A stretch of DNA of 64,000 bases, from the NCBI GenBank assembly GCA_963678275.1, contig OY782765.1, positions 1,922,001 through 1,986,000 on the forward strand. The letters run 5' to 3'. The notes under the pieces were generated by a model that made no database searches, was not told where the DNA came from, and saw only the letters and a list, made by a program, of their open reading frames with translations. The translations under genes were made by a program, and so were the position numbers. Shown piece after piece: positions 27,250-35,692 of the stretch (its first letter is position 1; every line of letters begins with the position of its first letter). This stretch comes from G963677445 sp963678275 (GTDB taxonomy: Bacteria; Bacteroidota; Ignavibacteria; Ignavibacteriales; Melioribacteraceae).

Positions 27250-29064
27250 GAGGCTGTCTAAAAAGAAATATATTGAAGTGACATTTAGGGATTTTCAGGT
27301 CATTTGATTTTCTGGTTTTCATTTATTTCTCAAATTAATAAAAGGCATAAGGTAGCTCACTTTACCTCTGAGCCCATCTTCATTATATTGTTTGCCATGC
27401 TTAATAACCCAAAGTCTAAATTCACTTTTTCTATCCCTCGTAATCTAAATCTGTTATATCCTCTGTTGTATTTTATAAATCCAAATACCGGTTCCGGCTC
27501 AATATTTCTTTCACCCCTATACTGAATCCCTTTCTCAGAACATAAATTTTGTCTTGCCTGCTTTTTATATTCTTCCAGTTTCAAGTTGATTTGTATCGTT
27601 CTGTTACCCTCTCCTTTTTTACATTTTTTTGCATATGGACATCCGGTGCAATCCTGGCATTCATATATTCTCAATTTCTGTTTAAATCCTGTTGTTGTTT
27701 CTACCTCTCTTTCCTCCTTAAATTCTAATTCCTGACCATTAGGACAAACATATGTATCCTTTTTTTTATTATATGGGAAGTGGTCTTTATGAAATTTATT
27801 CTCCTTATAAGCCTTTGTTGATTCATAGTGGAATGTATTATACTTTAAATAATTTCCTATGTTTTTTTCGTTAACGAACTCATAGTTTTCTTCTGTGCCG
27901 TATATTGAATCAGTGGAGGCCAATCCCGGATACCGGTTAAATGTTTGATAATATTTTTCCATCATTCTGATAAACGTTGTGTTATCAGCAGCTTCCTGAA
28001 ATACTCCATATACCAGTATATACTGTTTTTGAGTGCCAATTTGAGTTGTGTAGGATGGCAGCAACTCATTATTTTTCATTACAAAAAATGTTGCGTCAGT
28101 ATCTGTTTTTGAATATGATTTCCGTTGTTCCAAAAGCCTTTTCTGTTCTTCATACCCGGCAAGTTTTTCAGCTTCTTTTTTTAACCTGTTTATTCGGCTT
28201 TTTACCGTTCTTTGTTGCTTTTTGCACAGGTTGCTCTCTTTTAGTCTTTCACTTATCTGATTTGCTTTTTCCTTTATCTCTTCACTGGTTATCTGGCTTT
28301 CTTCACCTTCTTCCGGTAAATCTTTATCTCCATATTTTTCATCTTCCTCCTGGTTTATTCTCTCTATTTCGGCAAAGATTTGTTTTACTCGTTCTCTTAA
28401 CGCTGCTTCGTATCTTTCTGTATTCTTTTTCCATACATAGCTGCTTTTTTTGGCGTCAGCTCTGAATTTTGAGCCATCTACAAATATTTTCTCCAAATCA
28501 AAGTATCCATGTTTCCCGAGGAAAAGGAGCAAACTCGTAAAGATTTCCTCCAATGCTTCGCCAAGCCTCAAACGGAAGTTGTTGATTGTTCTGAAATCTG
28601 GTTTATTTCCTCCGCTTAACCACATGTAGACTACGTTCTCTCTTAATTTTCTCTTTATTCTTCTTGATGAATATTCTTTATCAATATATCCATATACCAA
28701 CACTTTTAGCATCATTCTTGGATTAAAACTGCTGGTCCCTCCTCCACGATAGGTTTTGAATAATGGACCTAAATCCAACTGATCGATTGTTTGATTTAGT
28801 ATTCTGGCTATATGCTTTCCCCAACAAAATCTTCAAGACTTGGTGGCAGAAATGTCATTTGATGTTGGTTATATTCTTTGAATACAGGCTTACTGTTTTT
28901 TTTCCTTCTTTTGGTTGTTTTTCTCATTTCCTGTAATTCTAAACTATCGTTTTCTTTAAATTGAGATTCCATTCTATTTAAGCGCTTGTTTTTATTACTT
29001 GTCGTTATTTTTTATCTTATATTATTCAATTACCATACCATCTCTTGTCTTTTTGGACAGCCTC
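27250..29064 (-). mobile_element. IS1182-family insertion sequence (frameshifted)
   Basis: Terminal inverted repeats GAGGCTGTCTAAAAAG (27250) and, inverted, GAGGCTGTCCAAAAAG (ending 29064) enclose 1.8 kb and one transposase gene. Length and structure fit IS1182. I see no obvious target duplication: flanks are GCGC on the left and TCTG on the right. It sits 12 bases beyond the stop of the second transposase remnant. Confidence 0.88.
27357..28972 (-). pseudogene. IS1182-type DDE transposase, frameshifted
   Basis: The original start is probably the ATG at 28972. The first ~52 residues end LPPSLEDFVGES and then a stop, because one base is missing near 28815. Restoring a -1 shift there continues as HIARILNQTIDQLDLGPLF into the long frame (27357-28778, 473 residues). 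That part has FVDGSKFRADAKK, the coiled-coil charged region (KEKANQISERLKE) and the C-terminal CQDCTGCPYAKKC zinc-like cluster with RGIEKVNLDFGLLSMANNI, as expected for IS1182. The shift site lacks a canonical slippery heptamer, so it is read as a disabling mutation or sequencing error. Confidence 0.85.
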
Positions 29065-29076
29065 TCTGGAGTTTGG

Positions 29077-30124
29077 CTAAGTCTGTTGATAAAAACAGGC
29101 AGAAATCAAAGGATTAACTAAAAAACCGCTGTTTTGTAGTTCGTACTGATTTGCAACGAAGTGGCCAAAATTCAAATTTATTGATCTGGCCCAGTATTGA
29201 GTCCTGAACATATTGACAATCTCCATTGTTGACTGTCTGTCGTTTTCATCTAACTTGTTCCATTTTGCCCTTGGCAGCATATTTTTGTTCCCGTTACATC
29301 TGGTTGATCTTATTGCCGCAAGTAGCATAAGAGCATAAACACCGACAATGAAGGCAGGCGCCCTTTCGACTGCTTTGCTTTTAACAACCTGAGTCTGACC
29401 GCATCCCATTATTGTTTTCTCATCGCGGAAGTTGACTTCAATTTCCCACCTCCACAAATATGCCTGCAATATTTCTTCTATGTCAATTTCTGTTGATGTA
29501 CAGATAAGGTAAACAGGATTACGGTACATTATTTTTGATTTTTTTGTTTTTCTGTAAGCAAGAGGTCTGATTATTATAACTGTCAGGTCCTGCTTCCCTG
29601 CCTTTTTCCATCTTACTTCTCTTACTACTTTTACATCAAATTCATGTACTTTACCGGCTCCCCAGGCTCTGACTTGTTCCCATGGATAATCATCTGACTG
29701 CCTTATTTGTTCCGGGGTAGGAAGACGATCACCATAAACCAGGTTTCTTCCAACACCCTTTTTGCTTGTATCAGGGATACTATAGAGCGCGGCGTCTTTT
29801 CTTATCCGGCCGGTCAGAATAACACGATCCGGGAGGTTCTTAAATACCGTCTCATTTGTATAACTTCCATCTGCATTCATTATAAGTGTTCTGTCTTTTG
29901 CTCCATGACGATCGAGTTGATGGCGTAAGTACGCTATTCTTTATATTCCCGCCTGACTGAGCTTTGTCCTTTTCTGAGTTTCCTTATACTCTTTCCACTC
30001 TTGGTCGGGGCTGTTTTTCTTTGGCTTCTTTGCTGTAGGAGCATGATAGAAATCCACTGGTATGGCTCTTGATCTGGAAGCTCCATCTTTTTCCGAGATC
30101 GCGATTGATTCTCTGATCCCATAT
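29077..30124 (-). pseudogene. Decayed DDE transposase (IS701-like), N-terminus lost
   Basis: The C-terminal 267 residues (29077-29880) are intact, with MNADGSYTNETVFKNLP, RIRKDAALYS and the catalytic-Glu region WRWEIEVNFRDEKTIMG. The same frame continues upstream across a TAA (about 29942) through SRAIPVDFYHAPTAKK and TKLSQAGI, so one in-frame stop is present. At about 30105 a further shift is needed to join IWDQR. The gene ends abruptly at 30124, where a 196-bp TIR element begins; the first ~130 residues expected for the family are absent. The copy is dead. Confidence 0.82.
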
Positions 30125-30320
30125 TACAGGGCTCCTGACATCAGAAATATAAAGTGTTGAAATAAAACAATATAGAGTTTTAGTTGCGTATATACGCATG
30201 CAACTGTTATTTTAAATCCTGTTAAAAAGAATTGCGTTTATGATTTTTATTTGCATAAAACAATTTGAAAATTACATATAATTATCTCATTTCAATATAC
30301 GTGATGTCAGGAGCCCTGTA
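30125..30320. mobile_element. 196-bp MITE-like TIR element
   Basis: Perfect 19-base terminal inverted repeats TACAGGGCTCCTGACATCA (30125-30143) and the inverse (30302-30320), with an AT-rich interior and a near-perfect central palindrome GTTGCGTATATACGCATGCAAC region near 30185 (given here as position). It separates the decayed transposase from its AbrB-like companion. The ends carry TA, as for elements that target TA. Confidence 0.82.
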
Positions 30321-30325
30321 TTAAC

Positions 30326-30529
30326 TCAGGGTTCAGAGTTTTTTTTATCTTCATTTTCTGAAGTATCTTTAACTCTTTTAAGAGTCAACGTATCTCTGTT
30401 TTCAATTTCCCATTCTACTTCATCACCCTTGCCGAAATGCATAGCATGAGTAACAAAGGCGGGAAAATTGACGTAATATTGTTTACTGTTGGCTCTTTTA
30501 ATCTCTTGAATCTTAGTTTTGTAACCCAT
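30326..30529 (-). CDS. Small AbrB/SpoVT-like protein, transposase-associated
   Basis: 67 residues. KIQEIKRANSKQYYVNFPAFVTHAMHFGKGDEVEWEIENRDTLTLKRV follows the swapped-hairpin AbrB/MazE pattern (shown as two halves at residues 5-25 and 30-52). Similar small genes occur just upstream of IS701-like transposases in other genomes, as I recall. Here it lies on the same strand, immediately upstream of the decayed transposase, separated by the 196-bp element. It was probably part of the original mobile unit. Whether it is still expressed is unknown. Confidence 0.6.
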   Translation of the reverse strand: MGYKTKIQEIKRANSKQYYVNFPAFVTHAMHFGKGDEVEWEIENRDTLTLKRVKDTSENEDKKNSEP

Positions 30530-30629
30530 GAAGCAGCCTCAAGATATAGTGATATAACTATAGAATATAACCATTTTTATTCTATAAGTCAAGTCGTTTT
30601 GAAATTTTTAAACTATGAATATGCCAAAC

Positions 30630-30835
30630 TCCAGACGACCCCGAAGGGGTCGAATATAGAACTTCATCGCGGATTTGATTTTACTCCGGCAACTACTATT
30701 TCCCCCGGGTTGTTTATATTCCGACGCCTTCAGCGTCGAGAAAGATGTCCGTTATATCAGACCACCGGATTGCATCCGGGGCTATTCATATTCGACTCCA
30801 TTCGGAGTTTTTTACGATTAAAAGAAATATTTCTC
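30630..30835. repeat. Palindrome array
   Basis: Four different 15-17 base palindromes of the same design (complementary arms around a 3-5 base loop) separated by related linkers containing ATATTC. A related array lies at 54490-54660, and single members occur at about 25010-25075 and 43935-44000. Confidence 0.8.
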
Positions 30836-30856
30836 AGGTAATTCCTTTTTGATTCC

Positions 30857-30988
30857 GGCTCAGCCGGTTTATGGATTTAGAATCGCGGCCTTACTATCGG
30901 CAACATGTTATTGGCGGGCTTTTTGACAAATTTTGCTCCATAGATTATCCTCAACATGTTGGCTTTAGTGTGGTTATAAGAGTCTAAA
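30857..30988 (+). repeat. Five-copy 130-bp repeat, copy C
   Basis: Starts GGCTCAGCCGG, carries both AACATGTT sites and ends ATAAGAGTCTAA. The reading frame (YYRQHVIGGLFDKFCS, then PQHVGFSVVIRV and stop) is open. Confidence 0.85.
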
Positions 30989-31069
30989 ATTTCCACATAT
31001 CTCACTAAGAGGAAGTTCAATGAAAATAATTGTAGATTTACACCAGTTATTTATCAAAATCCGGATAAT

Positions 31070-31855
31070 ATGGAAACTATTAAAGATCTTATTGAGATTG
31101 TCGCGACCGCGGGCAAAACCGCGCTGGCATGGCAGAAAAACTATAATTTCAGCGACAGGGATTATAAAGAGGATGGATCAATTCTCACAGAAATCGATAC
31201 AAAAATTGATGAGTACCTGTTTAAAGAAATATCAATTCTCTACCGGGAAGCTAATATTTTAACAGAAGAAAGAAAAAGAATATTTGATCCCTCTAAAAAA
31301 TTCACCTTCGCTGTTGATCCGGTTGATGGCACGGATGTTTTCAGCCAGGGAATGCCAAGTTGGTGTGTTTCTGTCGGGCTTTTGGATGAAAAACTTAAGC
31401 CCGCCGCGGGAATTATATATTCCCCTTCACTCGATTTACTCTTCTTCAAGGATATTAAAGGTCCCGCATTTTGTAATGGAAAAGAGATTAAAACAACCGT
31501 TAATAAAGAGGACCTTCTTTATTCCTCAAATGTCATGGTGCCCTCAAAACTTCAGAAAAGATTCGATTTGAGTAAATTCCCGGCTAAACTGCGTAATTTT
31601 GGAAGCACCGCACTTCAGCTTGTTTTTCCCTTAATCTACCCTGCCGTTACCGGGGCTGTTACAGGAAGAACTCATATTTGGGATATCGCGGCGGGGCACG
31701 CTCTTAACAACGCGCTGGGCATGGACCTTAAATATTTTAGCGGAGAAAATATTACCTACGGGAAAATGATTGACGGTTCTCAGGCGGAAGATTATATCCT
31801 TTCAGGCACACCCGGGATGATAAAGCAGATTAAATCTTCCATGAAAAGATTATAA
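31070..31855 (+). CDS. Inositol monophosphatase-family phosphatase
   Basis: 261 residues. The metal-binding motifs are ILTEER (Glu of the GEE-type site, ~65-70) and FAVDPVDGTDVFSQG (~81-95, the DPxDGT signature), with the C-terminal WDIAAGHALNNALGM replacing the usual WDxAAG. CysQ-like and IMPase-like members share all of these. It removes a phosphate from a small molecule such as inositol phosphate or 3'-phosphoadenosine 5'-phosphate; the sequence does not decide which. It may be cotranscribed with the truncated DUF4291 gene that starts four bases after the stop. Confidence 0.86.
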   Translation: METIKDLIEIVATAGKTALAWQKNYNFSDRDYKEDGSILTEIDTKIDEYLFKEISILYREANILTEERKRIFDPSKKFTFAVDPVDGTDVFSQGMPSWCVSVGLLDEKLKPAAGIIYSPSLDLLFFKDIKGPAFCNGKEIKTTVNKEDLLYSSNVMVPSKLQKRFDLSKFPAKLRNFGSTALQLVFPLIYPAVTGAVTGRTHIWDIAAGHALNNALGMDLKYFSGENITYGKMIDGSQAEDYILSGTPGMIKQIKSSMKRL

Positions 31856-31859
31856 TGAT

Positions 31860-32159
31860 ATGTTTCCTGAAAGATTTGTCCCATATTCCGAACAGGAAAA
31901 AAAGCTGCCGAAGGAAGGAAACAATATTCTCGCTTATTATGATGAAAACAGCATAATTGTTTACCAGGCTTTTAATAAAGATATTGGACATTTCGCGGTG
32001 AGAAACCAGATTTTCGGCGGGGATTTTTCTTTTAACCGAATGAGCTGGATAAAACCGGGATTCATGTGGATGATGTATCGTTCCGGCTGGGGAATAAAAC
32101 CGAACCAGGAAATGATACTGGCGATTTCTTTAACAGGGAAATTATCTTTCTGCCCCTAA
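31860..32159 (+). CDS. Truncated DUF4291 protein
   Basis: 99 residues. IIVYQAFNKDIGHFAVRNQIFGG and FSFNRMSWIKPGFMWMMYRSGW are the N-terminal halves of the DUF4291 signature. Family members are usually close to 200 residues. Here the match stops at about residue 90 and the frame ends in LTGKLSFCP, directly before a terminator shared with the opposite gene. The C-terminal half is therefore missing, most likely by deletion. DUF4291 has no established function. A functional half-protein cannot be excluded. Confidence 0.75.
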   Translation: MFPERFVPYSEQEKKLPKEGNNILAYYDENSIIVYQAFNKDIGHFAVRNQIFGGDFSFNRMSWIKPGFMWMMYRSGWGIKPNQEMILAISLTGKLSFCP

Positions 32160-32190
32160 AAAAAGCCCCCGAAAAACGGGGGCAAAAAAA
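32158..32190. terminator. Bidirectional terminator between convergent genes
   Basis: AAAAAAAGCCCCCGAAAAACGGGGGCAAAAAAA (32159-32190) forms a seven-base-pair GC stem flanked by A7 and, on the other strand, T7. It serves the gene pair ending from both sides. Confidence 0.92.
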
Positions 32191-33777
32191 CTAACTGTTA
32201 AACTCTTTTATTATTTTTTGAATATCCGATTCAGAAATGCCGGAGGTTCCATATCCTTTTTGTTCACCATTTTTCTTAACCGGTGTGTTACCTGATCTTT
32301 GAAATGGCTGAACAGCGGGATTGCCGGCCCTCGCGATAAGTCTTTCTTCAATTTGCCCCATGTATCCGGTTGTATTGTTAACCGAAACAGATTTAACATC
32401 AAGGCTGTTTACCGATTTTCCCTGGTTTACCGGATTAACCTCGAAAGCCAGAGTTTTAATATTCATTAGATGTTTCGCGGTAACATTTTCGGAAATGATA
32501 GAGCCGCCCCAGGTTCCCACACCGAGAGTCATTGATGGATTAAGCGGGGTTGTAAATCCGACGGCGCCAAGTGAAGAAGGTGTATTAACAACAATTCTGA
32601 AAGCAGGTTTTTCAAGAGCGAATTTCATGATTATTTCCCGGTCTTCCGAATGAATTACCAGTGTGTGTCCCACTCCTCCGAACTGGAGCAGATCAATACA
32701 TTTATGACATCCTTCAAGCCAGCCATCGACGACGTAAAATGCCAGTGTGGGGGAAAGTTTTTCCATCGACATTATTTCATCTTTTCCCACCCCGGCGCAT
32801 TCTGCGATTAGAACCGAAGTGTTTTCAGGAACCTTAAATCCCGCGTAATCAGCTATCCAGACAGCGCTTTTACCAACAATTTCAGGATTTATCTTTCCTT
32901 TGGGCGCGACAGCTTTTTCAAGCTTTATCTTTTCTTCGGCATTCACAAAATAGGCGCCTCTTTCTTTTGCCTCCGCTATAACTTTATCTTTTAAGGGCCT
33001 GTCAACAATCATTGCCTGTTCCGATGAACAAAGTGTGCCGTTATCGAAAGTGGTGCCGCTTATTATATCGGCTACAGCTTTTTTGTAATTCGCGGTTCGT
33101 TCAATAAATGCAGGCACATTTCCGGCGCCAACTCCGTAAGCCGGTTTTCCGGCGCTATAGGCGGCTTTAACCATCGGGTTGCTTCCGGTGGCGAGAATTA
33201 CCGCTGTATCATCATTTTTCATCAATTCTTCGGTGCCGGCAATAGTGGGAAGAGTCATGCACTGAATCAATCCTTTTGGGGCGCCCGCCTTTTCGGCTGC
33301 TTCCCGGATAATATCAAGCGCCTCTTTCGTACAGTTAACAGACCGCGGATGAGGACTCGCGACAATAGAATTACGGCACTTAAGTGAAATAATAGCCTTG
33401 AACATAGCTGTTGATGTCGGGTTAGTAGAGGGAATTAATGCCGCTACAACTCCCATTGGTTCCGCTATTTTTACCAGCCTGCCGTTTTCTGTTACATCTA
33501 TAACGCCAACCGTCTTCAAATCCTTTATCGACGCCCACACATCCCTTGTGCCAAACTGGTTTTTGAGTACCTTATCTTCCCATTTACCGAACCCGGTTTC
33601 TTCGGCAGCTTTTTTTGCCAGAGTTTCCGAAGCCTGAAATCCGGCGTCCACCATCGCTTTTACAATTTTATCAACCTGTTCCTGGTTAAAATGTTTAAAT
33701 TCAAGCTGCGCTTCTTTTGCCGCGCTGATTAAATCTCTTACCTGCTGTACTGATTGAAGGTCTTTATCAAAATTCAT
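32191..33777 (-). CDS. Acylating (CoA-dependent) aldehyde dehydrogenase
   Basis: 528 residues from the ATG at 33777, preceded by AGGAAA; an in-frame ATG at 33795 lacks spacing. It shows the EutE/AdhE-type CoA-acylating family: GVVAALIPSTNPTSTAMFK, the catalytic Cys in FDNGTLCSSEQAM, and GGVGHTLVIHSED and GVGTWGGSII near the C-terminus. It converts an aldehyde plus CoA and NAD to acyl-CoA. The last ~35 residues are a Gly/Asn/Lys-rich linker followed by ISESDIQKIIKEFNS, an amphipathic helix like those that target enzymes into bacterial microcompartments. No shell genes are in the window. The family also includes sulfoacetaldehyde dehydrogenases, so the substrate is open. Confidence 0.88.
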   Translation of the reverse strand: MNFDKDLQSVQQVRDLISAAKEAQLEFKHFNQEQVDKIVKAMVDAGFQASETLAKKAAEETGFGKWEDKVLKNQFGTRDVWASIKDLKTVGVIDVTENGRLVKIAEPMGVVAALIPSTNPTSTAMFKAIISLKCRNSIVASPHPRSVNCTKEALDIIREAAEKAGAPKGLIQCMTLPTIAGTEELMKNDDTAVILATGSNPMVKAAYSAGKPAYGVGAGNVPAFIERTANYKKAVADIISGTTFDNGTLCSSEQAMIVDRPLKDKVIAEAKERGAYFVNAEEKIKLEKAVAPKGKINPEIVGKSAVWIADYAGFKVPENTSVLIAECAGVGKDEIMSMEKLSPTLAFYVVDGWLEGCHKCIDLLQFGGVGHTLVIHSEDREIIMKFALEKPAFRIVVNTPSSLGAVGFTTPLNPSMTLGVGTWGGSIISENVTAKHLMNIKTLAFEVNPVNQGKSVNSLDVKSVSVNNTTGYMGQIEERLIARAGNPAVQPFQRSGNTPVKKNGEQKGYGTSGISESDIQKIIKEFNS

Positions 33778-34648
33778 TGTATTTCCTTTTTTCATTTCCG
33801 CAACAAAATATAATTATACCTGCATTAATCTTCAATTAATAATTATTTTTCCTGCTTACTGTAATCACTGACTGGCAAATCCGCAAAAGAAAAACGGAAA
33901 GTCTGTTAATTGATAATGGATAATTGACAATTGATAATTAAAAGATGACCCGGTTTTTATATTACGTTAAATTATCCTGTTTATCTTTTTATTTCCCGTA
34001 ATCCTGGAATGTGGTTATTCAGTGTCCGCCAACAAATTCCAACTGAAATATTGCCCGGTTGAATAAGGTTAGTTTTGGTGTGTGATTATCTCTGCTACTA
34101 AGGTTAACAAATCAAAAAATAAGGTTTCTTTGATTTTTTTCGCGGGATTTAGTGTTTTGGTGATTTTGTGGCTTTTCTTCCGCCTAAATCAGCGAAATTA
34201 AAATAATCTGCGGTCATCTTTTCAATTGTTAATTGTACATTATTAATTGTTAATTGAAATTTTGCCATTTTGCGTAGAATTTAACTTCTTACGGAATAAT
34301 CGCGCAAACGATAACTTTTATCAATTAACACTCAAAATGACAACTGACTGATAATTCCTGCTTTTTATATAACCCCTCAGGCCCGGCATTACTGAACAAC
34401 AATTTTTTTATTGTTATAAAAGAAAATTTCCTTTATTTTCCCTGTGAAAAAATATTTGTTTACATCATAAAATATTTTTTACTTTTGTAAAAGTTTATTG
34501 CACTGACTCTTTACATTGATATTTCTGTAAGTCATCTGTTTTCAGGACAAAACTATTCCTTTTGTGACAATCCGATATCCTGGGAACCTGTTTTTATCTT
34601 ACATGCACTATATCTCTTTTTTATTTTAGAATATAAACCATTATTAAA
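33778..34648. other. Repeat-bearing gap upstream of the Omp28 operon
   Basis: No gene is supported. It carries the 'TAATTGATAATTAAAAGATGACCCGG' type module (split at 33908-33955), the AATAAGGTTAGTTTTG ... CTACTAAGGTTAA module (34058-34130), CGCGGGATTTAGTGTTTTGG (34132-34175) and the ~45-bp module (34258-34301). The last 300 bases are AT-rich, not repeated, and presumably contain the operon promoter. AAACCATTATTAAA before 34649 has no strong ribosome site. Confidence 0.7.
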
Positions 34649-35626
34649 ATGAAAAAAACATTACTCTTCGCGTTACTGCTGCTCCTTATCTCATGTGAAA
34701 CCAATCCCCCTACACTTGTAAATAACACCCCTGAATATGGAAAAATATTTGTCAGCTCCAATATACCTGGCGCGGTTATTTATATTGATAATGTTTCCAC
34801 AGGAATTTTAACTCCCGATACTGTCACCGTTGAAAGCGGTGAGCATGTGGTATCCCTTGAGCTCGAAAATTACCAGGCTTCCACACAGACAATTACTATT
34901 TCACCCGATGAATTAAAATCGCTTGAATTTGAGCTTGAGTGGGCAATCGCAAAAATTGTCCTTCTCGAAGATTTTTCGAATACCAGTTGCGACCCCTGCG
35001 TTGAAGCGAATCTTATTATCGAACAGCTTATTAATGAATCATACGGACATACAAAAATTGTTGGTATTAAATACCCGACATATTTTCCCGGCCCAAATGA
35101 TCCTTTTTACCTGGCCAACAAAACCGACTCTGACGCCAGAATAATGTATTATAATATTTTCAAGGCGCCGACTGTAAAAATTGACGGATTTCTTACACCA
35201 TCTGAAAAAGATTCCAATGATATTAAGTCAGATATTGATCAGCGTCTTGCCCAACCCGCTCTCTTTGATATAGGAGTGAGCACAGATATTGCCGGACTTT
35301 CCTGCTCAATCAGCATTGAGCTTGATGTTCTTCAAACCGACGGAATCGATTTTTCCGACCTTGTATTGCATACCGTCGTAACAGAAACTGATATTCATTT
35401 TGATACCCCGACACCGAACGGTGAAACTGATTTTTATGATGTAATGAGACTGATGCTGCCGAATAATAATGGCGAATCACTCGCGTCGGTTAATTCAACC
35501 GGAATTATTAATTTCAACAGACAGGCAACACTGGATCCTTCATGGGACACAGCCAATCTTCATACTGTTGTTTTTATTCAGAATAACAGTACAAAAGAAG
35601 TCCTGCAGGCCGGATCCGATTATTAA
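34649..35626 (+). CDS. Omp28-like lipoprotein with PEGA domain
   Basis: 325 residues. The lipoprotein signal ends LLISC with Cys16. Residues ~32-95 form a PEGA-type domain (IFVSSNIPGAVIYIDNVSTGILTPDTVTVESGEHVVSLE). Residues ~100-220 are a thioredoxin-fold Omp28-like domain with SNTSCDPCVEANL (a CxxC pair) and TVKIDGF. The rest is beta-rich. It opens a six-gene operon whose proteins all carry paired cysteines. Omp28 proteins of Bacteroidetes are surface-exposed with unclear role. The lipid anchor suggests the outer membrane. Confidence 0.82.
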   Translation: MKKTLLFALLLLLISCETNPPTLVNNTPEYGKIFVSSNIPGAVIYIDNVSTGILTPDTVTVESGEHVVSLELENYQASTQTITISPDELKSLEFELEWAIAKIVLLEDFSNTSCDPCVEANLIIEQLINESYGHTKIVGIKYPTYFPGPNDPFYLANKTDSDARIMYYNIFKAPTVKIDGFLTPSEKDSNDIKSDIDQRLAQPALFDIGVSTDIAGLSCSISIELDVLQTDGIDFSDLVLHTVVTETDIHFDTPTPNGETDFYDVMRLMLPNNNGESLASVNSTGIINFNRQATLDPSWDTANLHTVVFIQNNSTKEVLQAGSDY

Positions 35627-35692
35627 CATACAACACTACATAATAAGGAAGTCAATGAAAATTGTCTAACCCAAATTAAATCAGGAGGTTTT

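Larger units (their letters stand above)
30530..31069. other. Gene-free stretch: palindrome array and repeat copy C
   Basis: 30530-30625 is AT-rich and may hold the promoter of the AbrB-like gene. 30630-30835 is an array of short perfect palindromes (GACCCCGAAGGGGTC, CGACGCCTTCAGCGTCG, CCGGATTGCATCCGG, GACTCCATTCGGAGT) spaced by GAATATA/TATATTC linkers. 30857-30988 is copy C of the five-copy repeat. Confidence 0.75.

Noticed and set aside
28800..28830. Programmed ribosomal frameshift in the IS1182 transposase
   Set aside because: No X-XXY-YYZ slippery heptamer and no downstream stem; IS1182 elements normally use one frame.
30437..30841. 134-residue open frame on the plus strand
   Set aside because: It overlaps the AbrB-like gene and runs through the palindrome array; no ribosome site and no recognised domain.
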